The position numbers and the translations under genes were made by a program. A stretch of DNA of 64,000 nt. Source: Paraphoma chrysanthemicola. Lineage: Eukaryota; Ascomycota; Dothideomycetes; Pleosporales; Phaeosphaeriaceae. Below are positions 41,913 to 53,800 of this stretch, piece by piece. The stretch spans positions 1,717,810 through 1,781,809 of the forward strand of contig JAGMWG010000009.1 of assembly GCA_020744225.1 (NCBI GenBank). Direction: 5' to 3'. The notes beneath the pieces are model-generated. The model made no database searches, was not told where the DNA came from, and saw only the letters and a program-made list of their open reading frames with translations. Numbering within the stretch: the stretch's first letter is position 1; each line of letters opens with the position of its first letter.

Positions 41913-42794
41913 ATGGCAACTGATCAAGAGATACACAGACTTGCAAAGCAGTTGACTGTCGATCCCACATGGGTAGTATGCCGCCATTATGCGACGCTGT
42001 ATATCGAACAGCTATTGAGACTCCAAGCCGAACTTCACCAGTTTGCATCTGGAAAGAGAACTGTTGGTGAAAGAGATCAAGCTCTTGAAAAGCTCCTGCT
42101 CGAATATAGTAAGATGGTTTTGAATCTATCTATTCGGAAAGTGCTCTAACATTCTATCAAGGCAATATGTTGGAAGCTACAACCAAAATTATTCGAATGC
42201 GGAGGCCAACTAAACACAATCTGAAGGACATACAAGAGTGGACTACTGACGAGCCATTACTGAACCAATCCCATTTCCAATTCTTCATGGATACAACCCT
42301 AACAATCAATGATTTTGGGTGTTCTGCGGTGCCATTAGAAGAAAAAGAATGGATAAATAGCATCGTGGAGAGCGTTATTTGGAAGTTAATAGCCAAAGAG
42401 GTATGGCTCTGTCACCGAAGAAATGGAACATATACTCAGGCACTGTTACTAGAAACGCGACTATGGAACATCCAATGGCCAGGTACTGAGGTATTCGGAC
42501 GCGACGATTACGAAGGTCGCACGGACAGTAGTCCTTATTCTGTCCAGCATCCTTCTGCTGGCGCCGATCGTGCTCCTATATTTTGTGAAGTCAGGGTTCT
42601 ATCCACTTCTCGTTATTATCCTATGGACAATCGGCTTTACAGCACTTACTTCAATTCTTACTACATCAAGGAATACTGAAGTGATGATGGCATCGGCCGC
42701 GTAAGTGTTTATAAGTTATGCACGTCAACTGTTTCCAATACTAATTGTTTTTAGATATGCCGCAGTCATGGTTGTGTTTCCTGGTACTGGTTAG
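41913..42794 (+). CDS. DUF6594-type membrane protein (4 exons)
   Basis: Exons 41913-42108, 42162-42400, 42453-42700 and 42755-42794 join in frame to 240 residues. Introns are 52-54 nt with GTAAGA, GTATGG and GTAAGT donors; a CTCTAAC branch point sits in the first and CTAAT in the last. The N-terminal half is alpha-helical (YIEQLLRLQAELHQF, LEKLLLEYSNMLEAT, RMRRPTKHNLKDIQEW). The C-terminal half has three hydrophobic segments: VVLILSSILLLAPIVLLYFV, PLLVIILWTIGFTALTSIL and a final MMASAAYAAVMVVF. This is the layout of the fungal DUF6594 family, whose role is unknown. It resembles the helical-plus-TM proteins that occur beside incompatibility-type genes. The short C-terminus ends FPGTG. Confidence 0.8.
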
Positions 42795-43254
42795 TGGCGT
42801 AAATACCCAGCTTAGATCGACGAAGCCGACCTCTTCAGCCCTCAAGCTATGTGAAAAAGTATTTGGGTTAGAGGGCATCTTGTCCTGTCTGGAGAACTCG
42901 GCCCGGGAGAGGCCGTCTTGTACGTCGAGCGTCACCAGTCGCATGGTGTCCTAAGTGTTTGCAATGACTTCTATGCACTCTCGAGGGAGACTGAGCTGGA
43001 TCGCCAATGTATCCAAGATTTGCGTCTACTACTACTGGGCTAATGCATGTCGGAACTTTGTTCAAACTTCCACAATCCCGTCCGTGCCCCTGATCACCTT
43101 TGTCAAATTTCCGAAAAACGACCGTGCACGCGTTCCTCACATCACAGACACCACAACAAGCACTTTGTCTCTATCTATTCCCTCTATCACTTGTCTGTCT
43201 TTTCTTTGTAATCTCTCATCGTTTGCTTGTTTACTGCGTTTTGTTTCCATCACG
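42795..43254 (+). other. Upstream region of OrsD copy A
   Basis: The last 120 bases before the ATG at 43255 are pyrimidine-rich (CTCTATCTATTCCCTC type), the usual look of a filamentous fungal core promoter. The frame of copy A stays open back to 42955, but the extra translation is not OrsD-like, so the ATG at 43255 is preferred. Confidence 0.45.
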
Positions 43255-46200
43255 ATGGATCGTGACTCTATGTCGACTCTTTTGGCGCGCTGCGATCTAT
43301 ACGTGGACGTCGAGAGTCGAGCCCTAATCTGTCGCAGGTGCAAGTACGCTCTCGCCACTGCAAACTCCCAGGTCACCACCCACCTCGACAGGAAGCACCG
43401 CGTTTCCAAGGAGCTGCGAAAGGGACTGACGCGATGTCTGCGTCAGCACCCGTCTGAGTTCAAGGACCCAAGCAGCATCCCTCTTCGTCCGCAAAGATCT
43501 GCACCACATCCAGAGCTTCACGTGCATGAAGGCTTTGCCTGTCGCGAGTGCGAATTCTATACTGCAAGCTTCAAACAATTGACCAGCCATCTCGGCAAAC
43601 TCCATCTGCGCGAACGAGCTACCAAATCAAGGACTGACGACCTGTATGACGACGTATTCCTCCAAACATGGGGCGACGGCCCGACGCGCAGTTACTGGAC
43701 AGTGTCAGTGAACGGAAGCGCATTGCGCCAGATGAAGCTACCGTGTGCTGACGAACACCTCAAGTCCGTGCGCGAGCGCGAGCAGGCTCGTCGCGAGGAG
43801 CAAAAACGCACCGCGCTGACTGACACGGGAATGCAGATACTGCAAAACACTGGCCCGTGGATGGAGCGCACCCGCTGGCCAATCACCTACCAGGGCGTTC
43901 GCCGTGATGTACTGCTCGGTCTGGGAGATATACCTGTAGCTTATGAGGCAGTTGACTTGACCATTGGTCAGTCGGAGGATGGGACGAACATCACAAGCAC
44001 TTCGAAGGACGAGCAGAAGATATGGCATTTGACACAAGCTGTACAGGTTGTGCTTTACCGATGTGAGGAAACCATGCGCCGCACTAGTCGTCCGCTCTTG
44101 TGCTGGCTGATCACCACGCGGCCATCACCCTGTTTTCCAAAGCCCTTCAAGTTTCTTGGTCGCGAGCAAACTAGGAGGTCTTATCGCCGGTGGCTGAAGG
44201 GTTTTCTTGCATTCGTCTTCCGTGCATGGCGCATGGAGCCAGGCAAGCGTTCATCCTTAACTGGGATTCGGCTCCGTCAAAAGCAATCGGCTCGCTTGCA
44301 GTTGATCTGGGAGCATCGTCTATGGGATCTTTGTATCGGTCCGGACTTCTGGTCGGGCCTTGCAGTTGATCACCAGCGAAGACACAACGAAAGGGGTGCG
44401 ACTGACAACACGAGTGGAGTTGAACAAGATGTAGAGATTGACAGAGAGATCCCAGACGAAGGTGACGAAACAGATCCAGAGGAGGACGAGCAGGACTTCG
44501 AGTCGGATGCGGAAGAGATCTTACAAGAGGATGAGGTAGATGACTACAGCGGAGCCGACACGTCCTCCCGTGAACCCACCTCAAGCGACAGGTCCAGCGA
44601 AATCCAGGCTGTCACTGCTGAGCTGCTACAGCTTCTTTTTGAACTATGCATTGCATTCATGACGGAAGAGTTTAGGGATGGCCAGCCTAGCTCTAGTACA
44701 CTGGTGTACTACAGCGGCGTCCTCGCTCTGCAAGGCACTGGAGATACCTTCCGAACGGCGAAGTTATACACGCCTATCTTATCGCAACTGATATACATTC
44801 AGTGACTGCTATTTTTGGAGTACGCTTTGCCCTACGAGGCGTACCCGCGGCTAGGGTTAGAACGACGGCCACGATACGGACAGCTCGAGCGATTGAATGC
44901 TGTGCGGCTCAAGTACATGGTAGAAGGTGCCATGTATCCTCTTGCAGAGTTCCAGAGTCTCCGAGACTTTGGTCGAGTGATCGGGCGCACAGATCCTCCA
45001 TCTTTTCTCTTCCGTTGGAGCGAAGATGGCCAGACCATATCTCATGGAACCAGACACGTTACCATGGACAGTTTTCGCCGCTTTAGTGAGCTTTTCATGG
45101 ACGAAGCGGAGCATATCTGCCAAGAGTTGATGTTCGAAATCCTTCCGCCCGTAGATCTTAGTCTGGTCAAGGATTAGATCAGCAACAACAGCCAGGGGTT
45201 TTCATTTGTTCATCACCCTGGCAATCATCTGTCAGAGGCTTACCTGGAGCTGTCCAGCCGAGCTTGCACCACTCGCCGGAACGGGCTGTTGAGGGAAGGC
45301 CATTGGAATTGGAAAGCAGTCTTCGTCTATCTCAAGAAGGTAGAGGCTTTATTGGAGGCAGTGGCCGGGATGTGCTACTTGAGCGGAGGGCAGTTGCCCC
45401 GAGTCTCCGAACTCTTCGGCCTGGAATGCGAAAACGGACCAGCGAGCGCCAGGGGCCTGTATGTGTACAATGGCCACGTTGTCTACCTCATCCGACATCA
45501 CAAAGCGAAGAGGTCGACCAATCGAGAATTCTACGTCGCCCGCTACTTACCAGCACGTGCGAGTCGAGTTGTCTATTACTATCTCGTTTACATCTGGCCC
45601 TTTGTCAGGATGTTGCGACGAGAAAGACGGGACAACCTCTCAAAACAAAGCACCACGCTTCTGTTCTGCTCCGATCAGACCCCAGATCGACCCTGGGAAT
45701 CTCGCAAGCTTACGGCTATTCTACAAAGGATGAGCTCTCAAGTGTGGGGGTGGCCTATCAACGCCCAACTGTGCAGGCAGCTGACCATCGCCATCACGGA
45801 AAAGCATGTGAAGGATGTGCATCAGCGGTTCAATAGGTACGACGACAAAAGTCCAAATGCAGATATAAACGTTGCATATGCGTGGCAAAGCGGCCATCGG
45901 CCTTTGCAGCGAGCAAACACTTATGGTCTGGACGGCGCGTTCCCAACACACTTGCAGCCATCGCTGTTGCGGGTATATGAGTGGGTCTCCATGCGGTGGC
46001 ATGAGTTTCTGTGCCAGCCAAGTAAAACATTTCCCTCGAATATCTCAGCTGGCACAGATGGGCTCCAGCAACAGTACTTGCCAGTCGCACTCGGACAAGA
46101 AACCGTTGGAAACAGACTCGCGCCTACTCTTATGCTGACAGGTCTTGAGAGGGCCCCAACCGGGAAGCGCAAACAACGCACAGAAAACACTACGGCTCAA

Positions 46201-47835
46201 CCATCACAGGATACAGCTTCAAAGGCTAGAAAACGCTTGAAACCTTGTAGCAACGAGATCAGGCACTCGCCAAAGGCGGCGCCAACATCTTCCGCTTCCC
46301 CGTTGTTGGACAGCGACGACAGCGGTTCTTTTATCGATAATTCAGACGTTAGATCTCTAGCGCCAAGTCCGGAACGATCTCAACAGCGAAAGCACTGTAG
46401 CGCTGCTGAACTACCTCTAGAGCGCCAAAAGAGCATCGAGCGCATTCAGGATGCACGAACTGGGGGAAAGGGGATATTAACCCAGTCTTCAACGTCTTTA
46501 AGTGATAATGAGCAAAGACGTCTCGTTCCTCAAAGCAAGAAGTCAGGGGCAGGAACCTGTACTGAGTCATCAGATGCAGCCAGGCTTAGTCTTCCGACAA
46601 AAGGCGCCAGCAGTAGTCATTCGCTAGAAAGTGAAGGCTTCGAGTCAGGCCTACTCTCTGAATGCGCACGCAGGAAGGAAGAACGCCTTTCTACCTCCAT
46701 TGATTTGAAGACCCTGAGAAACCAGATTATGATCTGGAGCGAGCGTTGTTCGTTGTGCCATATTCGCGGATATTGGTGCTCAAGACACCACAAGGTTGCA
46801 CAGTGTCCAGCTGCGGGTGCCGACCAGGTTCGGGAAACAAGAGATGTTCTGCAGAGAAAGATGATCAGTTTTCGCGAAAGCGGCGGAAGCTTTTGCTCCG
46901 GGCAATGTCAATTGTCTCTAAACATATCCCTTTTTTCGTCCGACCGAAACCTCGAGCCAGAATGTGCCTGCGAGTCTGCTGTTTTAGACGCTCTTTCGGC
47001 AATGACGGGGAATCCTGATCACAAGTGGCTAAGCGACGACATTATAGAATTGAAACAGCGGGCGCCAGGCTGTCAAGATCAGGATTTGCACTCCTGGCTA
47101 TGTTCTACAGAGAAAGTAGGGGGTGATGAGTCTGCTACTGCGACGAGGGTCTTTGCACAGCTCTCCAGTGAAGCGTGCCGCACAGCTACGCCCGAGCCGA
47201 TTGAACGCTCAGTCAGTATTAAACTTGCAGGCGAGCATTTTGCCCAACGAAACAAGATGGACCAGCACCTGTGGCTTGAGGGTAAGCACACTCAAATGTT
47301 GAACCGGCTGCTTGGCCAGTTGGGATTCTGGGGAGGAGTTTCCTGCCCGCTATGCTTGACGTATGAATGGCGTGAGTCAGTATACGATCACGAGCTGAGG
47401 GAGTGCAGGCTCCGAGAAGAGTCTACGTCAGCTCGGAAGTTGTTGCGCTTCCTCTGCACTGTGCAGCAGCCCACATGGAGGGGAAGCGGTCGATGCGCTT
47501 CCTGTGGGTACTCGCGACGGATATGCAGGCAAGCACATGATGACGGATTCGAACTTGATGATGATTGTAGCTGCATCAAAGCAGTGAAGATGGGCATAGC
47601 GGTACTTTCGACAATTCACGATGGGGTTCTGAGAGAGTTGGTTTGTCCACAGCTGGTGATAGCACGGACTCATCAAGATAGAGCAGATACCCGCGCATGG
47701 CTCCTCGAAGAAGTTGACTTTTGGGGAATAAAAGTCAACAGGCTGTTGGCTGTGTTTCACAAACTTGCAGATGGATATGACGGCTTGACAGAAAAGAGCA
47801 ATGTAGCAACGGTTCCGGGGCGGTATGTGTCATAA
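43255..47835 (+). pseudogene. OrsD-family copy A: zinc fingers + recombinase-like domain + two Cys-rich modules, no helicase
   Basis: One frame of 1526 codons is broken only by TGA at 44803-44805 and TAG at 45175-45177. Both fit single C-to-T changes (CGA, CAG), and the family sequence continues across both. Residues about 22-46 and 97-121 are two OrsD fingers (ICRRCKYAL...THLDRKH and FACRECEFY...HLGKLH). An acidic linker follows. From about 679 the recombinase-like region has GGQLPRVSEL (Arg716), RHHKAK, LCRQLTIAI and SGHRPLQRANTYG, with His and Tyr nine residues apart. There is no Walker A or DExH. The C-terminus carries two related Cys-rich modules (46735-47000 and 47335-47610). Cells would make only a truncated OrsD protein unless the stops are read through. 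Confidence 0.8.
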
Positions 47836-48451
47836 AACAATCCATGACGTTGACAGAATGGAACAACATCCAACAGCTAAGACGCAGGAAATAATGTATA
47901 ACGTGAACAAACAGCTACAGAGTCAAAAAAAAATCTATCCCAGGGCTCTAAATCTATCCCAGGGCTCTATCCCAGGGCTCTATCTCCAATGGGCGACCCG
48001 ATTAAAGTGTTTGGGGGTTTAATCGGTGGAGAAACCCTAATAATGTGACGTTTAATCGGATGCGCAGAGAGAACCCCACCGATTAAAGTGTAAGACAGGT
48101 CCAATCCTGCTGCAACTTCACAGTCTGGTGCAGAAAATTCCGCTGCATCCATTGCACCCATTTCCACGAAGATCCGACAACAGGGTGCTGAGTTATGGAA
48201 TGAAATGTAGCTGAGTTGTGGTGTTCGTTAGGGTTGGCCGTGCACGCAGAAGGTTTAGGGTTTCGAACACCATCAAACACCATCGGAGAGCAGTCCGACA
48301 GGTAAGACCAGGTATATCGTCAACGCCAAAAACAACAACAACGCAAATGATCATAGAGATAATTTCCGGAGTAGCACCCATAAGCAAGGGAGAGATGATA
48401 AGGAGGTAAAAGGCCCCATTTGCATGTACAGATGTTCGTAGTATACATACA
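47836..48451. repeat. Spacer between copies A and B with short direct repeats
   Basis: A 14-bp unit, atcccagggctcta, occurs three times in 47934-47985. Next to it gattaaagtgt and taatcgg/ccgatta motifs recur in both orientations (47998-48092). These mark the 5' boundary of copy B and could be control sites or the edge of a duplicated block. Promoter sequence for copy B should lie in 48200-48451. Confidence 0.5.
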
Positions 48452-51400
48452 ATGGAACAGTTCAACATCATATTCGAGTATTTACCAAAACACCACATTG
48501 CCATTTGCAAGAGCCATCGGCAGGGCATTGTCAAGTCCCAGCTAAAGACCCATTTGGATAGGAAGCACCAGGAGTATGTACGACAGACGCGGCTGAACAT
48601 CGTTGAGGCGGTGCAGCAGGAGAGGTTGTTGCAGGATTGGGCCGTCACTCAAGACGAAGTTGTGTATCCCACAGCAGAGTGCGCGCCATTACCACATTTG
48701 CCCGTATATCAGGACGGACTTCGTTGCCAGAATTGTGGGTATATCAACCGCAGCATCGACCGGATCCAGGAGCATTGCAAGCAAGGCCACAGATGGGAGA
48801 GTAGGTCAAGAGCAGGACGCCCGTCCGATGAGCGGCGCATGTGGAGAACCGTGTCGTGCCAGAAATTCCACAACACCAATAAACTAGGCCGATTGTTCCA
48901 GGTTGGCGGTGAGGCAGCGGGTCCCAGGGCAGCCAACGACGCAGACGCAGACGTAAGCCAGGCGATTGAGATGTCGTTGACCCAAGCCATGACCCGGCTA
49001 GAGGATGCAGAGAAGGAGAAGCGCGCAGCCATTGAGGCAGATACCGACCGGTATGATTTCAACGAGTGGCTGAACCGGGCAGGATGGGCACGACATTTAC
49101 AAGGGCTGAAGCGAGACTGGTTGTTGGCAATGGTTGTGAAACCCACGCACAAGGAGCGCGCATTGTTCGACGTATGTTGGGCAGTACGCATGGTGATATG
49201 GCGCGCACAGCAGGCTTCCAAGTCAAGCGTCGTCGGTATGCCCGCCATGATGTACATCAACCGGCGAGAGTTTGGCAACCACACCAACGAGAAGCCGCTC
49301 AACGCCCAGCAAATAGGGAAGACCATGGTCAAGTACAGTGACGTGTGGGTGGCGATTATTGCATATATTTGGCGGACGCATGAGTTGCCCGTAGTCGACA
49401 GGCGTAACGACAGCGAGGTGGAGGGGAGACGGCCGCCATACCACATCAACGGCAGGCAGTATGTGTGCATGGAGAGGATTAAGATGATTGTGGGGCGTGA
49501 TGATAGAGAGGAGGAGGAAGAAGATTGGTTAGATGAGTTGGAGTCAGACGGTAGCAACGATGAGAGGCTGGACGAGCAACAAGAAGAGGCATTGCAAGGC
49601 CATGTGTTGCAGTTGATGTTAGCATTGTTGGACCATGTGCTGGGTGACAACGAGTACACAAGCGCGTTGATCAGCGGACTGGCGGTGCTGGGGATTAGTG
49701 GTGGGAGCGGGTGGTTGAGCCCGTTGATATACACGCCCAAGCTTTCCGCCGTGGTGAGCACATCGCGCATGTTGGTGTTGTACCAGTCGACGCAGATGCG
49801 GCAGGAGAAGATGGACACGTTGGCAGAGGAAGAGGGATGGGGGCCCGAGGACGCAGCAGCCATGGCGCCGAGCCATCACCAGCTTGTGCAGGAGATGGCC
49901 AACCGCTTCATGACGTTGACCGAGTACGGCGGCAAGCCCACGCCCATGGACACGATATTGCGGTTGAGAGCATTTGGGTTCAAGATCCGGTTTACAACCA
50001 ACGCAGAAGGCGTGATTGGTTGGGTTGGCGATACGTTGTTGTACAGCAACATCCAGTTCAGCATGCCCCAGTTGCGGTCGATGATCCACGGGATGATAGC
50101 CAGCGCACGACACCAGATTTTGAACGAGTTGATGTTGTTGCAAGTAGACAACGAGGGTGTGGTAGCCAAAAGTACGACAGCGTTACCCGTAATCGACTGG
50201 GGCAGGTTAGTGGACAACGCAGCTGAGCAAAGGGTTGGGTGGAGTTTTATGGAAGACCCACGCAACCGAAATGCAACCAGCGTAGAAGATCCCAAGAAGT
50301 GGCTGGGCCAGCGAGTGGGCAAAGAAAAGGGGTTGCGGAGTCAGTTCATCGACGTCGAGGCAACACGGGCGGCGTTGGCGAGTGGTGGTGGGGTTGTGTG
50401 GGTGAAGGACCGCGTGCAGGCATACGGAAAATCAATGGAAAAAGCCCGTCGGGCGTTGGCAGCATTGGTGCACATGACAGGAGGAGCACCGCCACGAGCT
50501 ACGGAGCTTGTGACAGTCAAACACCAAAATAGTGCCAATGGCGACAGTCGGGGAATTTTTATCGAAGATGGTGCGGTGGTATTTGTGACCAAGTATCACA
50601 AGAATGTTGGACAAACTGGCAAAGGAAAAGTGATCCACAGATATATGCCGCGCGAGGTAGGGGAACTGGTTGTATATTATTTGTGGTTTAGCCGTCCGTT
50701 TTGGCAGCAGGTCGATGGAGCGGTGTGTGGTAGGGTGGAGGGGGCAAGCGCGTACGTGTGGGAGCCCCAACCAGAACAGAGCTGGCAGAAGCCCGAACGG
50801 AAGAGAAAGCGGAGCAAAAGCGAGACAACGAGCAGAAAGAGGGCGAGAAGAGCCGGTAGGGTGGTGCAACGCGGCAGCCATGAGATGAGCCCAGGGGTGC
50901 AGGAGGTAGTAGACGAGGACCGAGCAGCAGCCAACCCACGGCGCAACGTCGAGTTGTGGAACAGCAACCGAGTCAAGGACGCCATTCAAGCCGCGTCGTT
51001 ACAGCACATGGGCGTGAAGCTCAACATTATGGGCTGGAGGCACAGCACCAAGGCGATTTACCGTCGCCACATCCACAACCGGGCAGCGGTACAAGCGTTT
51101 TTGGACGCAGACGATGACGAGGATAACTCCGACGGCGAGGACGATGCATTTGACACGCAGACTGGCCACAGCAGCAGCGTAGCGGGCAAGATATACGGGC
51201 GGCCGGTTACCGAGCCCATGTTCAGCGTAGAGGCGAAGCGGATCGGGTTCCGTTTGGCCAGCGCAGAGTGGCATGCATTTTTGCAGCTCCCGTCGGCAAT
51301 AGGCAAGAAGGCACGACGGGGCACCCAGGCCGCCGTGGCGCGCAAAGAAGCAGCGGAAGAGGAGTTCCGGCGTTGGAGGATGATGCGGTTGGTAGATGTG

Positions 51401-53238
51401 GACGGCGAACTGAAGAGGTTGTTGGGCGAGCAGGCGACATTCCGCAGCGTGCAGAAACCGGCCATACAGGCAATCATGCAGAACAAGAGCCCGATTGTGG
51501 TGATCATGGGCACGGGGGGTGGCAAGAGCGTGTTGTTTATGCTGCGAGCGTCGGTGTCGAGCGGAGTGACGGTTGTGGTGGTGCCGTTGGTTGCATTACG
51601 GTTCGACATGAAGGAGCGTTGCGAGGCGTTGGGAATTGCGAGCGCGGAGTGGGACAGCCAACGGCCGCATGAAAGTGCGCAGATTATGTTTGTAACGCCC
51701 GAGGCCGCCGTAGGGGAGGGGTTTGGGCATTACATCAACCGACAGCGGGCGATGGGGCGTTTAGACCGGATTGTGGTGGACGAGTGCCATGTAGTGTTGG
51801 ATTCATTGGAGGGTTTCCGCAGCCGCATGTTAGGGTTAAGGGGTTTAACCCGGGCAGAGACACAGATGGTGTATTTGACAGCAACATTGCGGCCCAGTGA
51901 GGAGCAGCAATTTATTGAGGTCATGGGGTTGCCGGCTAAGAGGGCGTGCCAGTGGTTCCGTGGATCGACGACACGCAAGAACATTGGGTACCGGGTACAC
52001 GGGTACGAGACGTCAGAAGAAGAGAAGGAGGTAGTCAAGCTGGTAGAAGGTTGAAGAGGAAATACCCGTTACCCGGGCAGATTATTGTGTATTGCGGGAC
52101 GGTGTTGAGGACAGTGCAGATGGCGGAGGTGTTGGGGGCAGTGTGTTTCCACCGAGGAGTCGGGAGTGCAGAGGAGAAGAAGGAGATTGTGCGGCGGTTG
52201 ACGGGCGGGCAAGCGCAGGTGTTCACGGCGACGAATGCGTTGGGGTTGGGAGTGGACGCAGCGACGATTAGGGCGGTGGTGCATATAGGGACGGTGCGTA
52301 AGATGCGGCATTACGCACAGGAGAGTGGACGGGCAGGGCGTGATGGGCAGGCGAGTGAGGCGATTATCATGCGAGGATACCGGGAGGTGAGAGGGAGACG
52401 GGTATATGGGAAGATGGGCAAAGAGGTGGAGGCGGAGATGCAGATGTTGATAGAGGGGAGAGGGTGCATGCGGCGGGTGATTGACGAGGCGATGGATGGG
52501 AGGACAGAGCGATGGGGTTGTGAGGAGGATGAGGTAGCTTGTCAGCGATGTGGAGGTGCAGAAACAGGGAAGGAGAAGAGAATGGAGGGATTGGATAGAT
52601 TGGAGGAGGTGGAAGCGGTGGCAGCGGTGGCAGCCGATCGAGTGGAGTTTGAGCAGCAGAGAATGGAGAGGCGATGGGTGGGGTTGCAGGAACGGGAGCG
52701 GCAGAGTAGGGAGGCAGTAGAGGTGGAGAAATTGGTGTCGTTGATGGAGGAGTGGCGGGTTGGGTGTCAGTGGTGTCGAGCATGCGGGGTAGAGGGAAGC
52801 GGGCACGAGTTGGAGGATTGCGAGGAGGATGAAGCCGAGTCAGCACGGGCTGGGTTAGGGTTGTTTGAGAAGTATTGGGTTTGTGTGCGGTATTCGTGTT
52901 GTTATGATTGCCGATTGCCGCAGGCAGTTTGCAGGAGTTTCGAGATGGACATTGTGGATGGAGGGTATAGAAAGCAGGCGGGGGTTGGGTGCCAGTATTT
53001 GGGGGTGTTGGCAAAGACGATGGTAGTCGGATGGATGCATGGAGGGAGCAAGACGCAGGGAGTGTTATTGGAGGCAATAGAGGAGGATGGGGGATGGAAG
53101 GGAAGGGGAGAAGAGTTGGATGGGGGAGCATGGCGGGGGATAGTAGAGTGGAGCAGTGAGAAGAAGCGGTGGGGAGGGATTGAGGGGAATAAGTTGAGTT
53201 GGGTGATTGTGCGGGTAGTAGGATGTATGTATGAGTAG
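48452..53238 (+). pseudogene. Telomere-linked helicase copy B: OrsD + recombinase-like + RecQ-type helicase, one frameshift
   Basis: The first 1200 codons run from ATG 48452. OrsD fingers are at about 19-39 and 92-113. The recombinase-like region has GGAPPRATEL (Arg682), YHK (Lys717), GWRHSTKAI (Arg863, His864) and TGHSSSVAGKIYG (His906, Tyr915). Helicase motif I is GTGGGKS (1020-1026), motif II DECH (1110-1113), motif III YLTATL. The frame is lost near 52040 by one missing base. The next frame continues directly with PGQIIVYCGT, ATNALGLGVD and motif VI QESGRAGRDG, then a Cys-rich C-terminus ending at 53238. The expected role is ATP-driven unwinding, perhaps of telomeric DNA, in the nucleus. 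It is either a near-intact pseudogene or a gene with one assembly error. Confidence 0.85.
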
Positions 53239-53289
53239 ATTAGTAGATGAAGAGAAGTGAAATAAGGATAGAAAAAGGATTACAGTGAG

Positions 53290-53333
53290 GTTTGGGTATA
53301 TAAGAGGAAGAAGAGGAAGAAGAGGAAGAAGAG

Positions 53334-53366
<33 letters not shown>

Positions 53367-53371
53367 ATATA
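53290..53371 (+). repeat. Purine-rich microsatellite
   Basis: A run built on GAAGAAGAG lies just downstream of copy B. It has no coding role. Confidence 0.8.
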
Positions 53372-53725
53372 GAGTTGTATAGAAAAGAAGAGGGTATAAT
53401 GTAGTGAGGATTTTTTATAGTATAAGAATTAGATTAAAGCAGTAGATGATTGTAGAGAGTAAAAAGAAAAAAAAAGAAACAAAAAAGAGAGACAACGAGA
53501 AGAGGGTAAAAGGAGTAGAAAGATAGAAAGAGAGAGGCAGGATGCAAGAAGAGAGAGGGGAGAAGAACGTAGGAAGAGAATAGAAAAGTGTTAAAGTCGA
53601 AGTTTATACAAGAAAGGTAGAAAGGGTAGTTATAATTTAGTAGAGAAGGATAGTAGGATAATAAGGAAATAAAAACAAGGGGAAAGAAATTAAATAAAAG
53701 GTAATAAATAGAGATTAAAGAGTAG

Positions 53726-53800
53726 GACAGGGTTAGGGTAATAAGTGTAGACAGGGTTAGGGTAATAAGTGTAGACAGGGTTAGGGTTATAAGTATTTGC
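53726..53800 (+). repeat. 24-bp tandem repeat with telomere-like core
   Basis: gacagggttagggtaataagtgta occurs about three times, the last ending in ggttagggttata. Each unit contains GGGTTAGGG, so this is an interstitial telomere-like array in telomere orientation, about 500 bp downstream of copy B. Confidence 0.75.

Noticed and set aside
51980..52100. An intron in helicase copy B to explain the frame change
   Set aside because: There is no GT...AG pair with a branch point in the right phase, and the protein is continuous apart from one base.
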